Below are positions 17,892 to 24,838 of a DNA stretch of 64,000 nt, one piece after another. Under the pieces are notes generated by a model. It was not told the DNA's origin, searched no databases, and worked only from the letters and a program-made list of their open reading frames with translations. The stretch is from contig NZ_LISX01000008.1 in assembly GCF_001905465.1 (NCBI RefSeq), positions 102,280 to 166,279 on the forward strand, in the 5' to 3' direction. Position 1 is the stretch's first letter, and the number at the start of each line of letters is the position of its first letter. Position numbers and translations under genes: made by a program. The DNA is from Kitasatospora sp. CB01950 (GTDB lineage: Bacteria > Actinomycetota > Actinomycetes > Streptomycetales > Streptomycetaceae).

Positions 17892-18160
17892 TCGACATCT
17901 CCCCCTCCGGCCCATGGCCGTACCGGTGTTCCCGCTCCGGACCCTACACCAATCCGGTCACGCACCGGCACGCTGTCTCCACTCAGCGTAATGATTGGCA
18001 GGTCGGGCGGGGGCCCTTCGCGACGGTGTCGCCCGTTCGGCCCAGACCGACCCCCCTGCGCGACCCCCTGCGGACCACTCCCCGACTACGCCAATCACCG
18101 TACGGGGCTTGGCCGGTGGCGATGCCGGAGCCCACCCGGCCCGCCTCTCCCGACGGCCCC

Positions 18161-19135
18161 TCAGTGCGCCCGCCGCTTGACGGCCTTCCACCAGCCCGGG
18201 TTGTCGCGGTACCAGTCGACGGTCTCGGCCAGTCCCTGTTCGAACGGGATCCGCGGCCGGTAGCCGAGCTCCTCGCGGATCTTCGTCTCGTCCAGCGCGT
18301 ACCGCAGGTCGTGGCCCTTGCGGTCGGCGACCTTGCGCACCGCGCTCCAGTCCGCGCCGAGGTGGTCCAGCAGGAGTGCGGTGATCTGCCGGTTGGTCCG
18401 CTCGTTGCCGCCGCCCACGTTGTAGACCTCGCCGGCCCGGCCGCCGTCGAGCACCAGTTGGATCGCCCGGCAGTGGTCGTCCACGTGCAGCCACTCGCGG
18501 ATGTTGGCGCCCTCGCCGTACAGCGGGAGCGGCAGGCCCTCCAGCAGGTTGGTGATGAACAGCGGGACGAGCTTCTCTGGGTGCTGGTACGGGCCGTAGT
18601 TGTTGGAGCAGCGGGTGATCGACACGTTCAGGCCGTGGCTGCGCCAGTAGGCGCGGGCGAGCAGGTCGGCGCCGGCCTTGGAGGCGGCGTACGGGGAGTT
18701 GGGCAGCAGCGGGCGCTCCTCGGTCCAGGAGCCCTGGTCGATGGTGCCGTACACCTCGTCGGTGGAGACGTGCACCACCCGCTCGACGCCGGAGCGCAGC
18801 GCGGCCTCCAGGACGTTCTGGGTGCCGCCGACGTTGGTGCGGACGAACTCGGCGGCCGACTCCAGCGAGCGGTCCACGTGCGACTCGGCGGCGAAGTGCA
18901 CCACGGCGTCGTGACCGGGCGTCAGTCGGCGCAGCAGGTCGGCGTCGCCGATGTCGCCGTGCACGAACTCCAGCCGGGGGTGGGAGGCCGGCAGGTTCTC
19001 CCGGTTGCCCGCGTACGTCAGCTTGTCCAGCACGGTGACGCGGGCGCCGCGCAGGCCGGGGTAGCCGTCCGCGAGCAGCGTCCGGACGTAGTGCGAGCCG
19101 ATGAAGCCCGCGCCGCCGGTGACCAGGATCCTCAT
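18161..19135 (-). CDS. rfbB: dTDP-glucose 4,6-dehydratase
   Basis: This 324-aa extended short-chain dehydrogenase converts dTDP-glucose to dTDP-4-keto-6-deoxyglucose, the gateway to deoxysugars such as rhamnose. It starts with MRILVTGGAGFIGSHYVR (NAD Rossmann motif). It carries the catalytic Tyr/Lys of YAASKAGADLLAR and the family stretch VHVSTDEVYGTI with the active-site Thr-Asp-Glu. The ATG at 19135 follows GAGAAGAGA. The partner genes rfbA, rfbC and rfbD are not in this window, so the final sugar cannot be inferred. It follows gatB on the same strand after a terminator. Confidence 0.92.
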   Translation of the reverse strand: MRILVTGGAGFIGSHYVRTLLADGYPGLRGARVTVLDKLTYAGNRENLPASHPRLEFVHGDIGDADLLRRLTPGHDAVVHFAAESHVDRSLESAAEFVRTNVGGTQNVLEAALRSGVERVVHVSTDEVYGTIDQGSWTEERPLLPNSPYAASKAGADLLARAYWRSHGLNVSITRCSNNYGPYQHPEKLVPLFITNLLEGLPLPLYGEGANIREWLHVDDHCRAIQLVLDGGRAGEVYNVGGGNERTNRQITALLLDHLGADWSAVRKVADRKGHDLRYALDETKIREELGYRPRIPFEQGLAETVDWYRDNPGWWKAVKRRAH

Positions 19136-19156
19136 GGGGTTTCTCTTCTCAAAACG

Positions 19157-19191
19157 ACGGTGCCCGCCCCCACCGCGGGGACGGGCACCGT
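19157..19191 (-). terminator. gatB terminator hairpin
   Basis: A 10-bp outer stem (ACGGTGCCCG/CGGGCACCGT) extends inward through CCCC/GGGG. It lies between the gatB stop and the rfbB start. It should end the gatCAB transcript. Confidence 0.75.
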
Positions 19192-19208
19192 GCGGAGCAC
19201 CGGCACAC

Positions 19209-20708
19209 TCAGGCCAGCTTCTCCAGGATCAGGTCCTTCACCTTCGCCGCGTCGGCCTGGCCACGGGTGGCCTTCATGACCGCGCCGACCAGCGCGCCGA
19301 CCGCCTGCACCTTGCCGTCGCGGATCTTCGCGGCGACGTCGGGGTTGTCGGCGATCGCCTGGTCGACGGCCGCGCCGAGCGCCGAGTCGTCGGAGACCAC
19401 GGCGAGGCCGCGCTTCTCGACGACCTGGTCCGGCTCGCCCTCGCCGGCGAGGACGCCCTCGATGACCTGGCGGGCCAGCTTGTCGTTCAGCTTGCCCTCG
19501 GCGACCAACGCGCAGACCCGGGCCACCTGGGCCGGGGTGATCGGCTGCTCGGACAGCTCGGTGCCGGTCTCGTTGGCGCGCCGCGCCAGCTCGCCCATCC
19601 ACCACTTGCGGGCCTGGTCGGCGGGGGCGCCGGCCGCGATGGTCTCCGAAATCGACTCCACCGCACCGGCGTTGAGCACCGACTGCATGTCCTGGTCGTT
19701 CAGGCCCCACTCGGCCTGCAGCCGGGCCCGGCGGACCCGCGGCAGCTCCGGCAGACCGGCGCGCAGCTCCTCGACCCACTCGCGGGCGGGGGCGACGGGG
19801 ACGAGGTCGGGCTCCGGGAAGTACCGGTAGTCCTCGGCGTTGTCCTTGATCCGGCCGGAGGTGGTGGAGCCGTCCTCCTCGTGGAAGTGGCGGGTCTCCT
19901 GGATGATCGTCCCGCCGTCGGTGAGGACGGTGGCGTGCCGCATGATCTCGAACCGGGCGGCCCGCTCGACGCTGCGCAGCGAGTTGACGTTCTTGGTCTC
20001 GCTGCGGGTGCCGAACTTCTCGGTGCCGTTGGGGCGCAGCGACAGGTTGACGTCGCAGCGCATCTGGCCCTTGTCCATCCGGGCCTCGGAGACGCCCAGC
20101 GCCTTGATCAGCTCGCGCAGCTCGGCGACGTACGCCTTGGCGACCTCGGGGGCCCGGTGGCCCGCGCCCTCGATCGGCTTGGTGACGATCTCGATCAGCG
20201 GGATGCCGGCCCGGTTGTAGTCGAGCAGCGAGTACTCGGCGCCGTGGATGCGGCCGGTGGCGCCGCCGATGTGGGTGGACTTGCCGGTGTCCTCCTCCAT
20301 GTGGGCGCGCTCGATCTCCACCCGGAAGACCTCGCCGTCCTCCAGCTGCACGTCGAGGTAGCCGTTGAAGGCGATCGGCTCGTCGTACTGGCTGGTCTGG
20401 AAGTTCTTCGGCATGTCCGGGTAGAAGTAGTTCTTCCGGGCGAACCGGCACCACTCCGCGATCTCGCAGTTCAGCGCGAGACCGATCCGGATCGCGGACT
20501 CCACGCCGACCGCGTTGACCACCGGCAGCGAGCCGGGCAGGCCGAGGCAGGTCGGGCAGGTCTGCGAGTTCGGTTCCGCGCCCAGCTCGGTGGAGCAGCC
20601 GCAGAACATCTTGGTCTTGGTACCCAGCTCGACGTGGACCTCAAGGCCCATCACCGGGTCGTACGAGGCGAGTGCCTCCTCGTAGGAGACCAGGCTCATG
20701 ACGCTCAC
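19209..20708 (-). CDS. gatB: Aspartyl/glutamyl-tRNA amidotransferase subunit B
   Basis: This 499-aa subunit of the GatCAB complex phosphorylates Glu-tRNA(Gln) or Asp-tRNA(Asn) and channels ammonia to form the amidated tRNA. It has the GatB core with GLEVHVEL near residue 20, the zinc cysteines of the CGCS...CPTC pair (about 36-55), and the C-terminal tRNA-binding YqeY-like domain ending AAKVKDLILEKLA. I favour the GTG at 20708, which AAGGGA precedes at normal spacing; the in-frame ATG at 20699 is too far from it. It follows the 79-aa membrane gene by 27 bases. Confidence 0.95.
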   Translation of the reverse strand: MSVMSLVSYEEALASYDPVMGLEVHVELGTKTKMFCGCSTELGAEPNSQTCPTCLGLPGSLPVVNAVGVESAIRIGLALNCEIAEWCRFARKNYFYPDMPKNFQTSQYDEPIAFNGYLDVQLEDGEVFRVEIERAHMEEDTGKSTHIGGATGRIHGAEYSLLDYNRAGIPLIEIVTKPIEGAGHRAPEVAKAYVAELRELIKALGVSEARMDKGQMRCDVNLSLRPNGTEKFGTRSETKNVNSLRSVERAARFEIMRHATVLTDGGTIIQETRHFHEEDGSTTSGRIKDNAEDYRYFPEPDLVPVAPAREWVEELRAGLPELPRVRRARLQAEWGLNDQDMQSVLNAGAVESISETIAAGAPADQARKWWMGELARRANETGTELSEQPITPAQVARVCALVAEGKLNDKLARQVIEGVLAGEGEPDQVVEKRGLAVVSDDSALGAAVDQAIADNPDVAAKIRDGKVQAVGALVGAVMKATRGQADAAKVKDLILEKLA

Positions 20709-20735
20709 AGCGTCCCTTCTTCAGTCATGGGAGGT

Positions 20736-20975
20736 TCAGCCGAGCAGGACGTCGTCGTCGCCGAGCCGCTTGAGCTCGCGGACGAGGAGCGCGGTGCCGG
20801 TGACCAGGGCGGCGGCGCCGACCAGGGCGTTGATCAGCTTGAGGGTGTCGTTGTCCTCACGGGCGCCGCGGATGTCCTTGGCGATGGAGATCGCCCCGAA
20901 CGCGCCGGTGCCGATGGACAGCCACAGGCCGGGCTTCGAGTGCTTCCAGCCCTTGGCCTTCTCGATCTTGCTCAC
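20736..20975 (-). CDS. Small membrane protein between gatA and gatB, 79 aa
   Basis: The GTG start at 20975 overlaps the gatA stop by four bases (GTGA), and GGAGGAGG lies upstream, so it is translationally coupled to gatA. The protein has a cytoplasmic-looking basic N-terminus (MSKIEKAKGWKHSKPG). Two hydrophobic stretches follow (about 18-32 and 46-62, the latter ALVGAAALVTGTALLV), and the tail is acidic (GDDDVLLG). I do not recognise a named family, although from memory a small gene often sits here in streptomycetes. No role in amidotransferase function is established; it may simply ride in the operon. Confidence 0.8.
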   Translation of the reverse strand: MSKIEKAKGWKHSKPGLWLSIGTGAFGAISIAKDIRGAREDNDTLKLINALVGAAALVTGTALLVRELKRLGDDDVLLG

Positions 20976-22465
20976 AGTGCCGGTGCCTCCTCCAGCAGGG
21001 TGTGACCCCACTTGTCGTTGAGCGCGGCCTCGACGGCGCCGCCCACGCGGTAGAGGCGGTCGTCCGCCATCGCGGGGGCGATGATCTGCAGGCCGACCGG
21101 GAGATTGTCCTCCGGGGCGAGACCGCAGGGCAGCGACATGGCCGCGTTGCCCGCCAGGTTCGAGGGAATGGTGCACAGGTCGGCGAGGTACATCGCCATC
21201 GGGTCGTCCGCCCGCTCGCCGATCGGGAACGCGGTGGTCGGCGTGGTCGGGGAGATCAGCACGTCCACGCCGGCGAACGCGGCGTCGAAGTCCCGGGAGA
21301 TCAGCGTCCGGACCTTCTGCGCCGAGCCGTAGTAGGCGTCGTAGTAGCCCGAGGACAGCGCGTAGGTGCCTAGGATGATGCGGCGCTTGACCTCGTCGCC
21401 GAAGCCGGCCTCGCGGGTCAGCGCGGTGACCTGCTCGGCGGAGCGGGTGCCGTCGTCGCCGACCCGCAGGCCGTAGCGCATGGCGTCGAACCGGGCGAGG
21501 TTCGAGGAGCACTCGGACGGCGCGATCAGGTAGTACGCGGGCAGCGCCAGCGTGAACGACGGGCAGGAGACCTCGACGACCTCGGCGCCCAGCTCGCGCA
21601 GCAGCTCCACCGACTCGTTGAAGCGCTGCATGACGCCGGCCTGGTAGCCCTCGCCCGCGAACTCCTTGACGATGCCGATCCGCATGCCGCGGATGTCGCG
21701 CATCTTCGCGGCCTCGACCACGGCCGGGACCGGCGCGTCGATCGAGGTGGAGTCCAGCGGGTCGTGGCCGGCGATGGCCTCGTGCAGCAGCGCCGCGTCC
21801 AGCACGGTGCGGGCGCACGGGCCGCCCTGGTCGAGCGAGGACGAGAAGGCGACCAGGCCGTAGCGGGACACCGAACCGTAGGTCGGCTTGACGCCGACGG
21901 TGCCGGTGACGGCGCCGGGCTGGCGGATCGAGCCGCCGGTGTCGGTGCCGATGGCCAGCGGGGCCTCGAACGCGGCGAGCGCCGCCGCGGAGCCGCCGCC
22001 GGAGCCGCCGGGGATCCGGGTGAGGTCCCACGGGTTGCCGGTCGGGCCGTACGCCGAGTTCTCGGTGGAGGAGCCCATCGCGAACTCGTCCATGTTGGTC
22101 TTGCCGAGGATGACGACGTCCGCGTCCTTCAGACGCCGCGTCAGGGTGGCGTCGTAGGGCGGGATCCAGCCTTCGAGCATCTTCGAACCACAGGTGGTCG
22201 GGATGCCCTTGGTGGTGAAGACGTCCTTCAGCGCCAGCGGCACGCCGGCCAGCGGGCTGAGCTGCTCGCCCTTGGCGCGCTTGTCGTCGACCTTGCGGGC
22301 GGCGGCCAGCGCGCCCTCGCTGTCGACGTGCAGGAAGGCGTTGACCTTCTTGTCGACGGCGTTGATGCGGTCCAGGTGGGCCTGCGCGACCTCGACGGCC
22401 GAGACCTCGCCCTTGGCGATCGCGGAGGCCGTCTCGGCGGCCGTGTACTTGATCAGGTCGGTCAT
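20972..22465 (-). CDS. gatA: Aspartyl/glutamyl-tRNA amidotransferase subunit A
   Basis: This 497-aa amidase-signature subunit hydrolyses glutamine to supply ammonia to GatB. The Ser-Ser-Lys triad is visible: Lys in PLALKDVFTTKG (about residue 80), the cis-Ser in GGSGGGSAAALAAFEA (about 155) and the nucleophile Ser in GTDTGGSIRQPG (about 179). The ATG at 22465 is five bases after the gatC stop, so gatC and gatA are tightly coupled. The pathway implies that this organism makes Gln-tRNA and/or Asn-tRNA indirectly. Confidence 0.96.
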   Translation of the reverse strand: MTDLIKYTAAETASAIAKGEVSAVEVAQAHLDRINAVDKKVNAFLHVDSEGALAAARKVDDKRAKGEQLSPLAGVPLALKDVFTTKGIPTTCGSKMLEGWIPPYDATLTRRLKDADVVILGKTNMDEFAMGSSTENSAYGPTGNPWDLTRIPGGSGGGSAAALAAFEAPLAIGTDTGGSIRQPGAVTGTVGVKPTYGSVSRYGLVAFSSSLDQGGPCARTVLDAALLHEAIAGHDPLDSTSIDAPVPAVVEAAKMRDIRGMRIGIVKEFAGEGYQAGVMQRFNESVELLRELGAEVVEVSCPSFTLALPAYYLIAPSECSSNLARFDAMRYGLRVGDDGTRSAEQVTALTREAGFGDEVKRRIILGTYALSSGYYDAYYGSAQKVRTLISRDFDAAFAGVDVLISPTTPTTAFPIGERADDPMAMYLADLCTIPSNLAGNAAMSLPCGLAPEDNLPVGLQIIAPAMADDRLYRVGGAVEAALNDKWGHTLLEEAPAL

Positions 22466-22470
22466 CTCGG

Positions 22471-22767
22471 TCAGTCCTCCCCGAGGATCTGCGGCACGCG
22501 GAAACGCTGGTCCTCACTCGCCGGGGCGCCGGACAGCGCCTGCTCCGGGGTCAGCGACTGTCGCACCTCGTCCGCCCGCATGACGTTGCTCAGCGGGAGC
22601 GGGTGGGAGGTCGGCGGGACGTCCTGCCCCGCGACCTCGGAAACGCGGGCGACCGCGCCGATGATCACGTCGAGCTGCTCGGCGAAGTGGTCCAACTCCT
22701 CCGCCTGCAACTCCAGACGCGACAGCCGGGCGAGGTGGGCGACCTCCTCGCGCGTGATGCCAGGCAT
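22471..22767 (-). CDS. gatC: Aspartyl/glutamyl-tRNA amidotransferase subunit C
   Basis: This 98-aa subunit stabilises GatA. It begins MPGITREEVAHLARLSRLEL, the typical GatC N-terminal helix, and ends with QRFRVPQILGED, the conserved tail that packs on GatA. The ATG at 22767 has GAGG nine bases upstream. It is the first gene of gatC-gatA-(79 aa)-gatB. Confidence 0.95.
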   Translation of the reverse strand: MPGITREEVAHLARLSRLELQAEELDHFAEQLDVIIGAVARVSEVAGQDVPPTSHPLPLSNVMRADEVRQSLTPEQALSGAPASEDQRFRVPQILGED

Positions 22768-22903
22768 GCAGCGATCCTCAAAGGTGAGTTCTGGTGGACC
22801 GGGCGGCCTTGGGCACACCCGTCCCTTTTTGGTCTTGGGGGCCATCCTATGTGCCCCTTCAGGGGCGCGGGGACCCGCGCGCGCAACCGCGCGGGCGTGG
22901 AAA

Positions 22904-22941
22904 GGTCCGCCCGAGGACGGAATCTCCTCCCCGGGCGGACC
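22904..22941 (-). terminator. Terminator hairpin after the RmdB-like gene
   Basis: A 10-bp stem (GGTCCGCCCG/CGGGCGGACC) with an 18-base interior lies 11 bases beyond the stop of the GGDEF-EAL gene at 22953. A second GC-rich inverted repeat (22874-22896, CCCGCGCG/CGCGCGGG) follows before gatC. Confidence 0.65.
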
Positions 22942-22952
22942 CCGTGAAAGCG

Positions 22953-24542
22953 TTATCGCGGCAGCGACTCCACCGGCGCGGCACCGGTCTGCCGCACCTG
23001 CAGCCACGCCGTGGCCTGATCGGGGGGCAGCGCGGCCGACACCAGCCACCCCTGCACCGCGTCGACCCCGAGGTCGTGCAAGCGCTCCCACGTCTCGTCG
23101 TCCTCGACGCCCTCGGCCACCACCGTCAGCCCCAGCGAGTGCGCCAGCTCCACCGAGCAGCGCACCACCGCCGCGTCGTGGTCGTCGGCGACCATCCGCG
23201 AGACGAACGAGCGGTCGATCTTCAGCTCGCCGACCGGAAGGCTGCGCAGCCGCACCAGCGAGGAGTGCCCGGTGCCGAAGTCGTCCAGTGACATCCGCAC
23301 GCCGTAGCGGCGCAGTTCGGCCAGCGTGTCGGCGGCGCGCCGGCTGTCGTCGAGCAGCAGCCGCTCGGTGATCTCCAGTTGGAGCGCCTCGGCGGGGACC
23401 TGGTGGCGGGTGAGGTGGCCGGCGACCCGGGCGGCGAAGCCGGGGTTGAGGACGTCGCGCGGCGAGACGTTGACGGCGACCGGCACCATCAGGCCCTGGT
23501 TGCGCCAGCGGGCGATCTGGCCGACGGCGCTCTCCAGGACGTAGTCGGTGAGCCGCGGCATCAGCCCGGAGGATTCGGCGAGGCTGATGAACTCGTCGGG
23601 GGCGACCCGGCCCTGTCCGGGCCGCTCCCAGCGCACCAGCGCCTCCAGGCCCACGACCCGGCCGTCGAAGGCGACCTTCGGCTGGTAGTGCAGCGCGACC
23701 TCGTTCATCTCCAGCGCCCGCCGCAGGTCGCCGAGCAGGCCGATCCGGTACGGCGTGTCCAAGTCCCGTGCCTCGTCGTACAGTTCGACGCCGCTGCGGC
23801 TGTGCTGGGCGTGGCCCATCGCCACGTCCGCCCGGCGCAGAAGCGATTCTGCGTCCTGCGCGTGCGTCGGGTGCACACAGACCCCGGCGCTGGCCTCCAG
23901 CACCAGCAGCAGCCCGTCCAGCCGGATCGGGGCGGCGAGTTCGGCGATCAGCCCCTGCGCGATCCGCTCCAGCAGCTCGGGACTGCCGACGCCGGGGAGC
24001 AGCACCGCGAACTCGTCGCCGCCCATCCGGGCGACCACCGGGCGTTCGCTGCGGCGGCGCACCTGCGGGGGCAGCACGGTGGTCTCCTGGTTCGGCACCA
24101 GGCCGGTGCCGGAGCGCAGCGCGCGGTGCAGGCGGCGGGCGATGTGCACCAGCAGCCGGTCGCCTGCGGTGTGCCCGAGGGCGTCGTTCAGCGACCGGAA
24201 GCGGTCCAGGTCGAGCAGGATCAGACCGACGCTGTAGTCGGGTTCGCCCTCGTGCGCGGCCAGCGCCTCCTGGGTGGCGATCAGCAGGGCCTGCCGGTTG
24301 GGCAGGTCGGTGAGCGGGTCGGTGAGCTGGTCCCTGGCGCGGTCCCGGGCGATCCGCCAGGCGGCGACCAGTACGGCCAGCGGAACCGCGAACAGCGGGA
24401 GCAGCTCGGGTTCGTAGCGGTACACCAGGACGGCCAACGGGATCAGCGGCGCGGCGCCGGCCAGCAGGACGCCGAACAGCAGCACCGCCCCCGCCATCCC
24501 CTGCGGCGGGCGTGTGGGCGCGCCGCCGGTCGTACGATCCAT
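22953..24542 (-). CDS. rmdB: Membrane GGDEF-EAL protein, RmdB-like
   Basis: This 529-aa protein has two N-terminal membrane segments (about 15-60), a GGDEF domain and an EAL domain. GGDEF is intact (VARMGGDEFAVL) but the RxxD inhibitory site is absent. EAL is complete: EALVRW, VNVSPRDV, LEITERLL, SLDDFGTGHSSL, ELKIDRSFV and VVAEGVED are all present, so c-di-GMP hydrolysis is expected. The ATG at 24542 follows GGAGGA at good spacing. Its place between gatCAB and ligA matches S. coelicolor rmdB (SCO5495), a phosphodiesterase that affects aerial hypha formation; that link rests on synteny and domain layout. Confidence 0.88.
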   Translation of the reverse strand: MDRTTGGAPTRPPQGMAGAVLLFGVLLAGAAPLIPLAVLVYRYEPELLPLFAVPLAVLVAAWRIARDRARDQLTDPLTDLPNRQALLIATQEALAAHEGEPDYSVGLILLDLDRFRSLNDALGHTAGDRLLVHIARRLHRALRSGTGLVPNQETTVLPPQVRRRSERPVVARMGGDEFAVLLPGVGSPELLERIAQGLIAELAAPIRLDGLLLVLEASAGVCVHPTHAQDAESLLRRADVAMGHAQHSRSGVELYDEARDLDTPYRIGLLGDLRRALEMNEVALHYQPKVAFDGRVVGLEALVRWERPGQGRVAPDEFISLAESSGLMPRLTDYVLESAVGQIARWRNQGLMVPVAVNVSPRDVLNPGFAARVAGHLTRHQVPAEALQLEITERLLLDDSRRAADTLAELRRYGVRMSLDDFGTGHSSLVRLRSLPVGELKIDRSFVSRMVADDHDAAVVRCSVELAHSLGLTVVAEGVEDDETWERLHDLGVDAVQGWLVSAALPPDQATAWLQVRQTGAAPVESLPR

Positions 24543-24614
24543 AAGCCCAGTCCTCCGTCGGGCCCGCCCCCGCTGGGCCGCCTCACGGTGAGGCACCCCT
24601 CTCCTCGGGGTGCC
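24543..24614 (-). promoter_or_regulatory. Structured 5' region of the RmdB-like gene
   Basis: Three inverted repeats lie in series before the start codon: GGCACCCC/GGGGTGCC (24592-24614), the palindrome CCTCACGGTGAGG (24581-24593), and GGCCC/GGGCC around 24560-24578. No T-run follows. They could be an untranslated-leader structure that controls expression, or the end of the ligA transcript. Only the repeats themselves are seen. Confidence 0.35.
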
Positions 24615-24838
24615 GGTGGACGTCAGACGAGGGCGTGTCCCCGGGGCTCCGGCAGAACCGGTGCCACACACTCCTGCTGACAGTTCGTAGCGCCCAGGGT
24701 AAGCCGGGGTCCGCCGCAGGGGCGCACTTTCCGGTCACCTCCGAGCGCGACGTCATATCCGCGCGCTGCTCAGTGACACAATGCCCGATTTCACTCTCGA
24801 ACACCCGACCGGTCCGGCATCAGGACGGTAACGACCTG

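Noticed and set aside
14718..18263. 1181-codon plus-strand frame
   Set aside because: Antisense to the GGDEF-EAL gene and of low-complexity composition (Gly, Ala, Gln, Arg).
22850..22896. GC-rich repeats between gatC and the RmdB-like gene as a CRISPR or mobile element
   Set aside because: Only short inverted repeats without spacers or terminal ends. They resemble ordinary streptomycete intergenic sequence.
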